A stretch of DNA of 64,000 nucleotides, taken from NCBI GenBank assembly GCA_964487545.1, contig CAZARI010000005.1:1-64000 (forward strand). Reading direction: 5' to 3'. This DNA is from SKUL01 sp964487545 (GTDB taxonomy: Bacteria; Bacteroidota; Bacteroidia; Flavobacteriales_D; SKUL01). Shown piece by piece: positions 16,919 to 26,104 of this stretch (positions within the stretch are counted from its first letter, which is position 1; each line of letters starts with the position of its first letter). Position numbers and translations under genes: made by a program. The notes beneath the pieces were generated by a model that was given only the letters and a program-made list of their open reading frames with translations, did no database searches and was not told the origin of the DNA.

Positions 16919-17563
16919 ATGGATATGAAGCCACCATCATTAAAAGAGATCTTAGGTCAGATCAATGAGCAAACCCGTTTGGGTGACCTGAGAAAATGGG
17001 CCAAAGCCATTAAGAAAGATCATGCACTGGCCCTGGAGTTGTGGGATTCTAAAAACGTTAATGCTCGATTGCTCGCGATTTTGATCATGGACAAAAAAGC
17101 ATTGAGTCGGCAGGTGGTGGATCAGTTTGATGAAGACATGCAGGTTCACTCCTTCCCAGAACGCATTCAGTTGATGGACTGGCTCATGGCCAATCAACTC
17201 ACCAAAGACAAGAAAACAATTGCGATGATCGAATCATGGGAAAACAGTCCGTCGCCACTTCAAAGACGAGTCTATTGGTATTATCAGGGAAGGCTGCGCT
17301 GGATGGGGCAGATTCCGCCAGCGAATACCGAACGCCTGTTGACTGCCATTGAATCGGCCATTGAAAAGGAAAATCCGGAAGTGCAATGGGCCATGAATTT
17401 TACCGCCGGATGGATTGGGGTTTTCGATAAACAGTACCGCGCTCGTTGCATTGCGATTGGAGAAAAAACCAGATTGTATGAAGACCAAAAGGTTTCGAAA
17501 GGATGCACCCCAAATTATTTACCTCAGTTTATCGCAATAGAGTCAGAAAAACGAAATTTATGA
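16919..17563 (+). CDS. DNA alkylation repair protein-like (AlkD-type HEAT repeats)
   Basis: From the ATG at 16919 this is a 214-residue all-helical protein. The segments LWDSKNVNARLLAILIMDKK (about 41-60) and CTPNYLPQFIAIE at the end resemble AlkD/AlkC-type DNA glycosylases, which remove 3- and 7-methyl purines with HEAT-like repeats. I cannot confirm the catalytic aspartate, so activity is uncertain. The frame is open upstream to 16763, but that part is not similar to the family and holds promoter-like AT-rich sequence. A second alkyl-base glycosylase (tag) is in the window at 39394. Confidence 0.65.
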   Translation: MDMKPPSLKEILGQINEQTRLGDLRKWAKAIKKDHALALELWDSKNVNARLLAILIMDKKALSRQVVDQFDEDMQVHSFPERIQLMDWLMANQLTKDKKTIAMIESWENSPSPLQRRVYWYYQGRLRWMGQIPPANTERLLTAIESAIEKENPEVQWAMNFTAGWIGVFDKQYRARCIAIGEKTRLYEDQKVSKGCTPNYLPQFIAIESEKRNL

Positions 17564-17886
17564 TGGAATACCGAGCATCAAAGTTCGCTGTTTTTCATTC
17601 CTAATTTTTGCTCCCTGCAGACGAACCTGATGTTAAAAAATCCCCGGCCCAAAGTTGAGATTGCCGTTCGCATCGATCGATCGGATCATTGATTGACCTG
17701 CCTGTTGATCTTCAACTCATCTTCGATACTGTTTTCATGGTAATTTGATTCTCTATTGCCCATGTTTTGCAGAAAAAACTAATTTCGCCCCGTGTTTCGG
17801 ACATTTTTCATCAGCAAAATGGGTAATTGGTGAAGGAATCGAAGGTATAGCACAAAGTATTGCATTACATCAAACCAACTAACACA
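17564..17886. other. Intergenic, 323 bases, no feature recognised
   Basis: The stretch between the AlkD-like gene and the TonB receptor has no long frame, no clear hairpin followed by T residues and no exact -7 box. A palindromic run around 17674-17692 (cgatcgatcggatc) is short and probably chance. Confidence 0.5.
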
Positions 17887-20067
17887 ATGAAACAACTTTT
17901 ATTAGTATCCACTGCAGTATTGCTGGTGGGTAGTGCCTTTGGGCAGGGTGAAGACAGCCTTAAAATTCACGAACTTCCTGCCTTTGAAATTCAAGGCGAG
18001 CGCGCAATTCAGGACATTCAGCGTTTGGATCCCATTCAGGGCACTTACATCCATTCGGGCAAAAAGTCTGAGGTGATTAATCTGACGGAAAAAAACACCG
18101 CAGTTTCTGAAAAATATGGCCGCCAGATTTTCTCAAAAATTCCTGGAGTGTTCGTTTATGACATGGACGGAACCGGAAATCAAATGAACATTGCTACCCG
18201 AGGCTTGGATCCGCACCGGGGATGGGAGTTTAACATCCGAAAGGACGGCATTGTTACCAATACCGATATGTACGGCTATCCGGCAAGTCATTACAATATT
18301 CCCATGGAAGCCGTTGAGCGCATCGAATTGGTGCGTGGAACAGGATCGCTGCAGTATGGCGGACAGTTTGGAGGAATGCTCAACTACATCAGCAAGCAGC
18401 CCGATTCAACCAAAAAAGTAGCTTTCGAAACCATCAATACCGTGGGGTCTTATGGGTTGGTGAGTACCTATAACCGCCTGTCTGGAAAAATCGGAAAATT
18501 CCGCTATTCGGCCTGGATGAACTATAAAACCCTTGACGGATACCGCGATAACAGCCAATCGCAATTTAACGCAGAAGGAATTACGCTCTATTATGACGCT
18601 TCGGAAAACCTGAAGTTTAAGCTCGACTGGACGCATTCCAATTACATCACTTCGTTGGCCGGAGCACTCAATGATAGCTTGTTTCACGTCAATCCTCGAA
18701 TGGCCACGCGTTCGCGAAACTATTACAACCCAAACATTCACGTGCCCTCACTCACCATCGACTGGAAGCTCAGCAGCTCTACTCGGCTCGTGCTTACCTC
18801 ATCTGCTGTGCTCGGCTCACGAAACAGCGTGATGTTCGACCGCCCAGCCGACGTGCAGGATACGCTTAATTCCGCTACCCTCCAGTACAGCAATAGACAG
18901 GTGGATATCGATAATTACCATAGCTACACCACCGAGCTACGCGTGTTGCATACCTATCGGCTGCTCAACAATACCAGTGCGTTATCTGCCGGAGTTCAAT
19001 ACATGAACAATGATTTACACCGCCGCCAGCAAGGTGTTGGCACCACCGGAAATGACTTCGACTTGTCGCTGGCCACACCGGGCTGGGGACGCAATCTGAA
19101 CTTTAAAACAAGCAATCTTGCTGTATTTGCCGACAACCGATGGGTGCTGACCAACCGACTTTCTGTAACTACCGGCGTTCGTGTGGAGATGGGCGAGAGC
19201 AATTTAACCGGACGCACGGTGTATTATCCCTTAAACGATTTGCCCAATACCATCGAGCACAACTTTGCCCTTTTTGGTGCAAGTGCACAATATGACTTCA
19301 GCGAATTGATCAATGTTTATGCGGGGTGGTCGCAAGCCTATCGTCCGGTGGTACTAAAGGATATCGTTCCTGGGTCGGTGTTCGAGATCTCTGACGACAA
19401 TTTGCAGAATGCCTTTGGCTACAACGCTGAATTGGGCTTCAGGGGATCGTGGGAATTTCTGAAATGGGATGTTACTGGATTTTACCTCGACTATAACAAC
19501 CGCCTGGGAACCGTGGCGCAGACCGACGATGAAGGCAATCTCACCATTTTTAGAACCAATATCGGTGACTCACACACTGCGGGGATTGAACTGTTCTTGC
19601 AAGGTGATTTTAACCTGACAAAAGACCTGCACCTGTCGCTGTTTACCTCCACTTCGTACATGGATGCACGATACGATCAAGCCACGGTACGACAGGGAAG
19701 CGACAATATCGACGTGAGTGGAAACAAGGTAGAAAGTGTACCTGAAATTATTTCCCGAAACGGACTGAATCTCACTTTTAGAAACATCAGTTTGTCGTTG
19801 TTGTATAGCTATACTTCCGAGAGCTTTGCAGATGCGCTCAACACCACCGAAGCGCCGGCCAATGGTGCCACGGGTTTGGTTCCAGCATATCAGTTGCTCG
19901 ACTTAAATGTTGGTGTGCAATTAACCAATAGGTTGAAGTTGCAGTTGAATATCAACAACCTGCTCGACGAGTCGTACTTCACCAAGCGACCTCAGTTTTA
20001 TCCCGGCCCGGGTATCTGGCCGTCCGACGGAAGAACATTTTCGGCAACTGTTGCAGTGTCAATTTAG
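17887..20067 (+). CDS. TonB-dependent receptor, FecA-like
   Basis: An outer-membrane receptor of 726 residues from ATG 17887. Signal peptide: about residues 1-20, ending GSAFGQ. A plug domain follows (SKIPGVFVYDMDGTGNQMN, then VERIELVRGTGSLQYGGQFGGMLNY), then a 22-strand-type barrel ending in TFSATVAVSI. There is no N-terminal carboxypeptidase-like domain and no SusD partner, which speaks for a metal chelate substrate, ferric citrate or siderophore type, rather than a glycan. No Fur box was recognised. It is followed by a lipoprotein 97 bases downstream. Confidence 0.88.
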   Translation: MKQLLLVSTAVLLVGSAFGQGEDSLKIHELPAFEIQGERAIQDIQRLDPIQGTYIHSGKKSEVINLTEKNTAVSEKYGRQIFSKIPGVFVYDMDGTGNQMNIATRGLDPHRGWEFNIRKDGIVTNTDMYGYPASHYNIPMEAVERIELVRGTGSLQYGGQFGGMLNYISKQPDSTKKVAFETINTVGSYGLVSTYNRLSGKIGKFRYSAWMNYKTLDGYRDNSQSQFNAEGITLYYDASENLKFKLDWTHSNYITSLAGALNDSLFHVNPRMATRSRNYYNPNIHVPSLTIDWKLSSSTRLVLTSSAVLGSRNSVMFDRPADVQDTLNSATLQYSNRQVDIDNYHSYTTELRVLHTYRLLNNTSALSAGVQYMNNDLHRRQQGVGTTGNDFDLSLATPGWGRNLNFKTSNLAVFADNRWVLTNRLSVTTGVRVEMGESNLTGRTVYYPLNDLPNTIEHNFALFGASAQYDFSELINVYAGWSQAYRPVVLKDIVPGSVFEISDDNLQNAFGYNAELGFRGSWEFLKWDVTGFYLDYNNRLGTVAQTDDEGNLTIFRTNIGDSHTAGIELFLQGDFNLTKDLHLSLFTSTSYMDARYDQATVRQGSDNIDVSGNKVESVPEIISRNGLNLTFRNISLSLLYSYTSESFADALNTTEAPANGATGLVPAYQLLDLNVGVQLTNRLKLQLNINNLLDESYFTKRPQFYPGPGIWPSDGRTFSATVAVSI

Positions 20068-20164
20068 AACTACCGAACCGCTTCTGATAAAACCACGTGG
20101 TTTAAATAATGCGTGAAAATGCTGATGTTTGGAAATATTTATTCAAACCAACTATTAGCTCATC

Positions 20165-20776
20165 ATGAATTTTAAGCCTTTGAAGGCGACAATAGTTTGG
20201 TGCCTTTCGGCGATACTCTTGGCCGGATGTTCACCGGTAATGCGCCTGATTTATGGCATTAAAAAGCCCCGGTTCGAGAATCAGCAAACACTCGTTTCCT
20301 ATCTGCAGAGAACTGAGATTTCTGTGGAAGATGTGTACACGCTCAACTTTGAAGGCTATTTAAATGCATTGGAATTGATCAATAAGAGAGTCCCAGAAGT
20401 TTTAATTTTCGACCGCGACGGAAATTATATTCCTTATGGCGACGAGTGGGCATGCAACGCCGGTGCATTCGGGTTTATCGAAAATCTAAATGATACCACT
20501 TTCTACCTATCCACCGATCGTGCCCACTTAGATAGTTTGCCGTTTAGCCTTCACACACTGGCTGGTGACAGTCTTGGTATGCCACCCACTGCGGCTGACT
20601 TTCATGTGTTTGTTTTCTGGGCAAAGTTCACCGGACGACTCAATAAAAACCACGTCAAGGTGTGGGAAAATCAAGCCATGCAGAACATCGCAACCAATGT
20701 TCGGTTGTATAAAATCAACTTAGACTTTCAAGAACATTGGAGCCCTGAAATACGCGCTGCTTTTGAAGCAAAATAG
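20165..20776 (+). CDS. Uncharacterised lipoprotein
   Basis: A 203-residue protein with a lipoprotein signal ending LLAGC (Cys22). The mature part starts SPVMRLIYGIKKPRFE. It has alternating strands and helices (VPEVLIFDRDGNYIPY; FHVFVFWAKFTGRLNKNHVKVWENQA) that recall a thioredoxin-like fold without a CxxC pair. No family is recognised with confidence. It follows the TonB receptor on the same strand and might be its partner; that is a guess from position. Confidence 0.6.
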   Translation: MNFKPLKATIVWCLSAILLAGCSPVMRLIYGIKKPRFENQQTLVSYLQRTEISVEDVYTLNFEGYLNALELINKRVPEVLIFDRDGNYIPYGDEWACNAGAFGFIENLNDTTFYLSTDRAHLDSLPFSLHTLAGDSLGMPPTAADFHVFVFWAKFTGRLNKNHVKVWENQAMQNIATNVRLYKINLDFQEHWSPEIRAAFEAK

Positions 20777-20995
20777 CACCTGATCTATTTCATGATGCGC
20801 TCTTCTATTGCTGTTTTTGTTGAGGTTTCAAGCACTCTTTTCTGCTAAAAACCCATGCTTCGATAGGCGATGAATGGGTAAAAAGTTGGATATTGCAACC
20901 GGAATTAGCGGAGTCACAATGATGGGATGTAATCGAAAGCTGCTCACCATTATACGTGCTGCGAAACGCGCCAAAGCACAAATGAATTAAACATC

Positions 20996-22489
20996 ATGAG
21001 CATACAAATTGAACTCTTATTACTGATTCTCTCGATTCTCTTCTTTGTAAGTATCCTCGCCGGTAAAGCCAGTTCAAGGTATGGTGTACCCGCCTTATTG
21101 CTATTTCTAACAGTGGGTATGGTGTTCGGGAGCGATGGGGTAGGTATCCATTTCGAAAATATTCAGGTGGCGCAAATGGTTGGTACCATTGCACTGTGTA
21201 TCATTCTTTTTTCGGGGGGACTGGATACAAAAATCACAGAAATCCGCCCGGTGATTGCCCAAGGGGTTGTCTTGGCTACAATTGGTGTTTTTCTCACTGC
21301 CATTTTCACCGGACTGTTGATCTGGTGGGTGCTCGGCATGAGCATGGAATCGGCCGGCATTGGCTTTTTAACCGCATTGCTCATGGCCTCAACCATGGCC
21401 TCTACCGATTCGGCATCTGTGTTTTCCATTCTCAGGTCAAAAGGGCTGAACCTCAAGAATAACCTGCGTCCGATGCTGGAGCTGGAAAGCGGTAGTAACG
21501 ACCCGATGGCCTACGTGCTGGTCATTACTTTAATTGGCCTGATTAATCAAGCAGGAGAACCCAATTACTGGCTGGCAGGAGCTACCCTTTTGTTGCAATT
21601 GATTATTGGAGCGGTTTCGGGCTACTTGCTCGGAAAACTTTCGGTCAAGTTGATCAACAGTATTAAAATTGGCAACGATTCACTTTACCCCATCCTGGCC
21701 TTCACCGTTTGCATTTTCATATTTTCCATCACCTATTTTATTCAGGGAAATGGATTTTTGGCTGTGTATATCGGAGGATTGGTAATCGGAAACTCACGCT
21801 TTGTTCACAAACGATCATCGCTCAATTTTTTCGATGGATTGGCCTGGATGTCGCAATTGGTGCTTTTTCTCACTTTGGGACTACTGGTCAACCCAACCGA
21901 ATTGATACCGGTATTGATTCCGGGATTGATCATCAGTTTTCTGATGATTTTCTTCACCCGACCGCTCACCGTTTTTCTGTGTCTGCTGCCTTTTCGAAAA
22001 ATGCCTTTTAAGGATAAACTCTATGTTTCGTGGGTAGGACTGCGCGGAGCGGTACCCATTATCTTCGCCATTTTTCCGCTTGGCGAAGGAGTGCCACACG
22101 CCCGACTGATTTTTAATATTGTGTTTTTGTGCACACTGGTTTCGCTGATGGTGCAGGGAACCTCGCTGCCCATTATTGCCCGATGGCTGAATCTGGCCGA
22201 AACACCGCGTAAAATCAGAAAACTCAGAGATTTTGACGTCGACTTCTCCAGCGAGATAAAATCAGTAACCTCCGAAATTGAAATCACTTCCAGTATTTTA
22301 AGAAACGGAAAGGAAATTATCAGCCTGCCTTTTCATGAAAATACATTGGTGGTGATGGTGAAACGGGGTGAACAATACTTTGTACCCACCGGAAAAACCG
22401 AACTGCACGAAAGGGATAAAATTCTGGTTTTGGCCGATAGCGATGAAGTACTTCTTCAAACTTATCGGAATTTGGGAGTAGAGCCTTGA
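20996..22489 (+). CDS. nhaP2: Potassium/proton antiporter, CPA1 family (NhaP2/CvrA type)
   Basis: An inner-membrane antiporter of 497 residues with about 12-13 helices in the first 400 and a cytoplasmic TrkA-C-like regulatory domain at the end (SSILRNGKEIISLPFHENTLVVMVKRGEQYFVPTG). The exchanger core motifs GLDTKITEIRP, STDSASVFSILR and ELESGSNDPMAYVL are present, including the Ser-Asn-Asp ion-site residues. Family members eject K+ (or Na+) for H+ and help in osmotic or pH stress. It is monocistronic or joined to the DUF2200 gene 31 bases later. Confidence 0.9.
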   Translation: MSIQIELLLLILSILFFVSILAGKASSRYGVPALLLFLTVGMVFGSDGVGIHFENIQVAQMVGTIALCIILFSGGLDTKITEIRPVIAQGVVLATIGVFLTAIFTGLLIWWVLGMSMESAGIGFLTALLMASTMASTDSASVFSILRSKGLNLKNNLRPMLELESGSNDPMAYVLVITLIGLINQAGEPNYWLAGATLLLQLIIGAVSGYLLGKLSVKLINSIKIGNDSLYPILAFTVCIFIFSITYFIQGNGFLAVYIGGLVIGNSRFVHKRSSLNFFDGLAWMSQLVLFLTLGLLVNPTELIPVLIPGLIISFLMIFFTRPLTVFLCLLPFRKMPFKDKLYVSWVGLRGAVPIIFAIFPLGEGVPHARLIFNIVFLCTLVSLMVQGTSLPIIARWLNLAETPRKIRKLRDFDVDFSSEIKSVTSEIEITSSILRNGKEIISLPFHENTLVVMVKRGEQYFVPTGKTELHERDKILVLADSDEVLLQTYRNLGVEP

Positions 22490-22520
22490 GTCGTCTGTCC
22501 TTTTTAATTTGGAAGCGCTT

Positions 22521-22886
22521 ATGAAAACCACACCCGACCACAACCAGCGCATGGCAAAAATGACCTTTGCTTCAGTGTATCCACACTACATTGCAAAGGT
22601 TGAACGCAAGGGCAGAACCCGTGATGAGCTGCACCAGGTTATTGCATGGCTCACCGGATACAACCCGAACGATTTGCAAAGGCTCATCGACCAGGAAGCT
22701 ACATTCGAAGCCTTCTTTCAACAGGCTAAATTGAACCCTAACGCCCAACTGATTACCGGGGTGATTTGCGGCTACCGCATCGAACACATCGAAAACCCAC
22801 TGACCCAAAAAGTTCGATACCTCGACAAACTAATTGACGAACTTGCCAAAGGCCGGAAAATGGATAAAATTCTGCGGACCTTATAA
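22521..22886 (+). CDS. DUF2200 family protein
   Basis: A 121-residue cytoplasmic protein. The stretch MAKMTFASVYPHYIAKVERKG and then LHQVIAWLTGYN, ITGVICGYRIE and KVRYLDKLIDELAKGRKMDKIL is the DUF2200 pattern. The function is unknown. Start: ATG at 22521; the frame is open 12 bases further to a TTG. The internal ATG at 22551 (MAKMTF) is where most family members begin and is an alternative start. Confidence 0.85.
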   Translation: MKTTPDHNQRMAKMTFASVYPHYIAKVERKGRTRDELHQVIAWLTGYNPNDLQRLIDQEATFEAFFQQAKLNPNAQLITGVICGYRIEHIENPLTQKVRYLDKLIDELAKGRKMDKILRTL

Positions 22887-22989
22887 AATTTGTAGGTTAG
22901 TTTATTCCAACCCATCGGCCGCTCGGTAGCATACAACATTCAGGATTACGCCAAACAATTGGGGTTTGCGTAGTGTTCAATAAATCCTG

Positions 22990-23017
22990 CCCTTAACCCA
23001 AATGGGATTTTTAAGGG
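22990..23017. other. Inverted repeat upstream of the cupin gene
   Basis: CCCTTAA and TTAAGGG are perfect arms around an inner CCC/GGG pair. No T run follows, so it is more likely a regulatory dyad or an RNA hairpin of the cupin leader (ATG 23047) than a terminator. Confidence 0.4.
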
Positions 23018-23046
23018 TTGATTAAACAACCAAAAAACGATGAAAA

Positions 23047-23346
23047 ATGGAAAAAGTAACAAAACCACGCGTCAGATCATTGGCCACAGGAACCGATTTC
23101 GTAGCCAAGCAAATGGAAGGAAAAGCAGGCGATTTGCTGCCGCTACATTCAGCAGATATTGAATCGATAATGTTCATCCATGAAGGGGCTTGCTACCTAA
23201 AAATGAACAATGAAGATATTCTGCTGCAACCAGGTGACGCACATATCATTCCGGCCGACGTGAAGCACCAGTTTAAAGTAACTGAAGACCTGAAAGGAGT
23301 ACATTTTATGCCGCGAAAAATAAAGATTGAATTTTTTGATATGTAA
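23047..23346 (+). CDS. Small cupin-domain protein
   Basis: A single cupin barrel of 99 residues: LPLHSADIESIMFIHEGACYLKMN, then LLQPGDAHIIPADVKHQFKV. The cupin motif 2 (PGDAHIIPADVKH) is good, but motif 1 lacks the usual HxH pair (HSADIES), so metal binding is uncertain. Role unknown; the next genes encode small Cys-containing stress-type proteins. Confidence 0.85.
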   Translation: MEKVTKPRVRSLATGTDFVAKQMEGKAGDLLPLHSADIESIMFIHEGACYLKMNNEDILLQPGDAHIIPADVKHQFKVTEDLKGVHFMPRKIKIEFFDM

Positions 23347-23409
23347 AGCATAGAGAAACAGGTTATTGCGTGGAGCCCCATTGGCTGCGGATAGAAATGA
23401 GCAGTGCAC

Positions 23410-23440
23410 TTGCATTTGTTAGGAATCCTAACTATGTTTG
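23410..23440 (+). promoter_or_regulatory. Bacteroidota promoter with a 15-bp palindromic operator in its spacer
   Basis: TTG at 23410-23412 and TATGTTTG at 23433-23440 are separated by 20 bases and match the -33 and -7 consensus. The palindrome GTTAGGAATCCTAAC (two 7-base arms around one base) fills 23418-23432, exactly between the two boxes. A protein bound there should block RNA polymerase. The controlled gene is the thioredoxin-like gene at 23482. TTAG/CTAA dyads of about this size are typical MarR-family sites and a MarR gene lies 0.7 kb downstream; that link is inference. Confidence 0.65.
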
Positions 23441-23481
23441 TAACGGCAATGTTGCCACAGCACAATAACCTTAATCAACAC

Positions 23482-23715
23482 ATGTCCAAATCAATTTTTT
23501 ACCACGCAGGCTGTCCGGTATGTGTCAGCGCAGAGCACGATGTCCTTAATTTAGTAGGTGCAGACCACATTGAAGTAGTGAATATTGGCGAAGATCGCAG
23601 CCGGATTGCAGAAGCAGAAAAGGCCGGAGTGAACTCAGTTCCCGCTTTGCTCACACCCAACGGAAATGTTCTACACATCAACTATGGCGCCTCCATTGCA
23701 GACGTCAAAGGCTAG
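23482..23715 (+). CDS. Thioredoxin/glutaredoxin-like small protein with CPVC motif
   Basis: A 77-residue protein from ATG 23482. It begins MSKSIFYHAGCPVCVSAEHDV, so Cys11-Pro-Val-Cys14 sits at the start of the first helix as in glutaredoxins, and GVNSVPALLTPNG provides the cis-proline loop. It should act as a cytoplasmic thiol oxidoreductase or thiol sensor. The frame is open upstream to 23404, but that region is the promoter. A strong terminator follows at 23726, so it is a single-gene unit. Confidence 0.8.
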   Translation: MSKSIFYHAGCPVCVSAEHDVLNLVGADHIEVVNIGEDRSRIAEAEKAGVNSVPALLTPNGNVLHINYGASIADVKG

Positions 23716-23725
23716 AACCTCTCGC

Positions 23726-23769
23726 AACAAATTGGAATCCACACCGGATTCCAATTTGTTTTTATTTTT
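23726..23769 (+). terminator. Rho-independent terminator after the thioredoxin-like gene
   Basis: AACAAATTGGAATCC and GGATTCCAATTTGTT form a perfect 15-bp stem with a five-base loop, followed by TTTATTTTT. Confidence 0.92.
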
Positions 23770-23802
23770 CAGATTTAGCGTTCACTCCAAATCAAAATCA
23801 AC

Positions 23803-24066
23803 ATGAAAGTAGCAGTGTGGGATACTTATGTCACTAAAAAAGATGGCCGCATGATGCATTTCGACATCATTGCTCCCGAAGAGATTAAAGACGCCGAAGT
23901 AATTTACGGTTACGGTCGCGAGTACCTGAAGACCAAGGGTGAGGAAGGACAACCGCTGGCTTCCGAAGAGTGTAAGTTTTGTCATATAGAAACCGTTCAA
24001 TCGCGCTGGGAGGAGGGAATCAGGCAACGTGGATACGCTATTGTTGAAATGGAAAACTGCAATTGA
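23803..24066 (+). CDS. DUF2024 family protein
   Basis: An 87-residue protein of the DUF2024 family, known mainly from structural genomics. It starts MKVAVWDTYVTKKDGRMMHFDII, has a Cys57-x-x-Cys60-His pattern (ECKFCHIE) and ends GYAIVEMENC. Function unknown. It is 55 bases upstream of a MarR gene on the same strand; two consecutive genes with CxxC pairs suggest a thiol or metal theme. Confidence 0.85.
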   Translation: MKVAVWDTYVTKKDGRMMHFDIIAPEEIKDAEVIYGYGREYLKTKGEEGQPLASEECKFCHIETVQSRWEEGIRQRGYAIVEMENCN

Positions 24067-24120
24067 CACCAATCGATAAGTTGGGTATCATTGCAAATAG
24101 AATGGATTTAATCCGCCCGT

Positions 24121-24732
24121 ATGGAATTTTCTTCTTTTAATCTCGACCAGCAAAATCAAAACATTGATCACCGGATTGTGGGGGCGCTAGAACGAATCTC
24201 AGTTGCTTTTCGAACACTGTTGTGGAATGAAGGCAAGGAAAATGCGCTCAGTCCAACCCAAATTCAGGTGTTGATCTTTATTCGCTTTCATCCGGTAGAA
24301 ATGTCACGGGTGAGCCATCTTGCCACTGAGCTCAACATGACCAAAGCCACCATCAGCGATAGCGTAAAGACATTGCTGGTTAAGGGCTTGCTGGAGAAAG
24401 AAGCCGACGCTGCAGATCAGCGCAGGCATCACCTGCTACTAACACCAAAGGGCAGGGAGGTAGCCGATAAAGCTGCGGGATTTGCATCAGCCATTGTTCA
24501 GCCCGTTCAAAATTTCAGCGAAGAGCAAAAAGCGGCCATGTTAAGCGGTTTGCTTCAATTGATTTATGAACTCAATAAATCCGGAGTCATTACGGTGCAG
24601 CGGATGTGTTTTACCTGCGTAAACTATGAACACCGCAACGGAGAACATTTTTGCCATCTGCTGAAATCACCTATCACCGACAACCACCTCAGGGTAGATT
24701 GCCCAGAACACGAAATGCGGGTGGTGAAATGA
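24121..24732 (+). CDS. MarR family regulator with C-terminal four-cysteine segment
   Basis: A 203-residue regulator. Residues about 20-150 are a MarR winged helix: MSRVSHLATELNMTKATISDSVKTLLVKGLL is the helix-turn-helix and DQRRHHLLLTPKGR the wing. After the fold ends comes an added segment with Cys163, Cys166, Cys178 and Cys194 (RMCFTCVNYE, HFCHLL, VDCPEHE). Such a CxxC-x11-C-x15-C set could hold Zn or an Fe-S cluster, or be oxidised directly, making this a redox- or metal-responsive repressor. That reading is inference. The palindrome at 23418-23432 is a candidate target. Confidence 0.9.
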   Translation: MEFSSFNLDQQNQNIDHRIVGALERISVAFRTLLWNEGKENALSPTQIQVLIFIRFHPVEMSRVSHLATELNMTKATISDSVKTLLVKGLLEKEADAADQRRHHLLLTPKGREVADKAAGFASAIVQPVQNFSEEQKAAMLSGLLQLIYELNKSGVITVQRMCFTCVNYEHRNGEHFCHLLKSPITDNHLRVDCPEHEMRVVK

Positions 24733-24780
24733 AACTATTGTGCCGCCAAAAGGATTAGGACAGATACAATGGAGAGCAGC

Positions 24781-25986
24781 TTAAAACGAAATATCCCATT
24801 GCACTCTAAGTCGCCAGCCATCGCGCAAACCAAACACCGGGTAATGGTATTGAAAATTACTCACTTCAAGTGTGAGCTTATTTCTGTGCCCGCTGAAGTA
24901 CCAGTTGGCCGCAATTGAATTTTCTTGTTCGAGCGCTGCGCCCGAAAACGAGTCGGGGTAAAAACCGGCGTGCCGCGCAGCGAGTTCGAGCGGCGCCGGC
25001 CACCAAGGCATCAGTTGATGAAAAAAGTATCCCGCCTGAGCGTAATAACCGTGCAGCGTTGTAATGTCGCCACCAACGGTATAATCAATGATTTCTTTGT
25101 GGTGCACCTCCGATTGCCAGCTAAAACCACGGTATTTCAATGCGGTTTCTATGTTGAGTTGGTTCAACGCGAGGTCGGCCGCTACATCTGTGTACATTGA
25201 AAACATCGGCAATTGCTCACCTCCATCCGACGAAAACTGTGTAAACCGACCGCGATTGGTTACTCCGGCCACGGCAATCATTCCTGCCGGTAGCTCTGAA
25301 ATGCCCGGATCGCTGCCGTCATATTCAAACTCGCGACCAAATAGATTCCATTGCAAACGGCCCAGGTACATCAGGTGCTCGTCGTCATTAAAGTCGGCAC
25401 TGTTGCCGGTGCCAGTGAGTACGGTCGCCCAGTAGCTGAAGTTTAGCATACCGTTGCCCGCAAGATTTCCGTAGAGTTGCACCCCCTGTTGACGGTCTAT
25501 ATTTAATGGTCGATTCAGAATCGAGCGTCCCAGCATTTGCTGATTTCCACTGCTGATCATGCGCTCCATACTGTATTCGGCTTTCCACTGACCGACTTTA
25601 ACTTTCAGCCCTTTCCACTTTTCGATCATGAACCGAAAATCCAGCAGGGTTTCACTCACCACGTCGTATTCTATTTGAAACTTAAGCCACGGACGATATG
25701 CATGGCCACCAAGCTTCAAGCGCGCGCGGTTGATGAGAAATGCCGGTTGTGGAGTCTGGTCAAAATCGCCGATTACCTCCGGCGCTTGGTCTGACGGTGT
25801 TGTAAACCGAAACTGCAGTCTGCCCCCAAGAGATAACCCAAAATTATTGTTGGGGGTGGTCATCTTAAACCCATCTTCTGTGTAATCAACAGCAACCTTT
25901 TGTGGACTTACCCAGGTGCTGTCTTGAGCTGCCAAAATCACAGGAAATAAAACGACAGCAATCAATAATGGTACAACTACCCGCAT
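24781..25986 (-). CDS. Porin, phosphate-selective O/P-like family
   Basis: An exported beta-barrel protein of 401 residues, with a signal peptide (about 1-20, ending ILAAQ) and a C-terminal Phe (WDISF) for outer-membrane insertion. The repeated amphipathic strands and the segments LSLGGRLQFRFT, FLINRARLKLGGHAYRPWLKFQ and EYSMERMISSGNQQMLGRS fit the OprO/OprP porin family. The substrate cannot be told; no phosphate genes adjoin. The gene is convergent with MarR and divergent from the CotH gene. Confidence 0.8.
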   Translation of the reverse strand: MRVVVPLLIAVVLFPVILAAQDSTWVSPQKVAVDYTEDGFKMTTPNNNFGLSLGGRLQFRFTTPSDQAPEVIGDFDQTPQPAFLINRARLKLGGHAYRPWLKFQIEYDVVSETLLDFRFMIEKWKGLKVKVGQWKAEYSMERMISSGNQQMLGRSILNRPLNIDRQQGVQLYGNLAGNGMLNFSYWATVLTGTGNSADFNDDEHLMYLGRLQWNLFGREFEYDGSDPGISELPAGMIAVAGVTNRGRFTQFSSDGGEQLPMFSMYTDVAADLALNQLNIETALKYRGFSWQSEVHHKEIIDYTVGGDITTLHGYYAQAGYFFHQLMPWWPAPLELAARHAGFYPDSFSGAALEQENSIAANWYFSGHRNKLTLEVSNFQYHYPVFGLRDGWRLRVQWDISF

Positions 25987-26104
25987 CGTATTAACCAGGT
26001 GTTAAGCTTTTGTTAAAAGCCCACAAAGGTAACAAGCCGCACGACGTACTACCAAATTCGTTTACGCCCTATTTTGTAACCACTTCGCTCATAGAGAAAA
26101 TAAT

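Noticed and set aside
17674..17692. Palindromic GATCGATCGGATC region as an operator
   Set aside because: Short, made of the frequent GATC word, and not placed relative to a promoter box.
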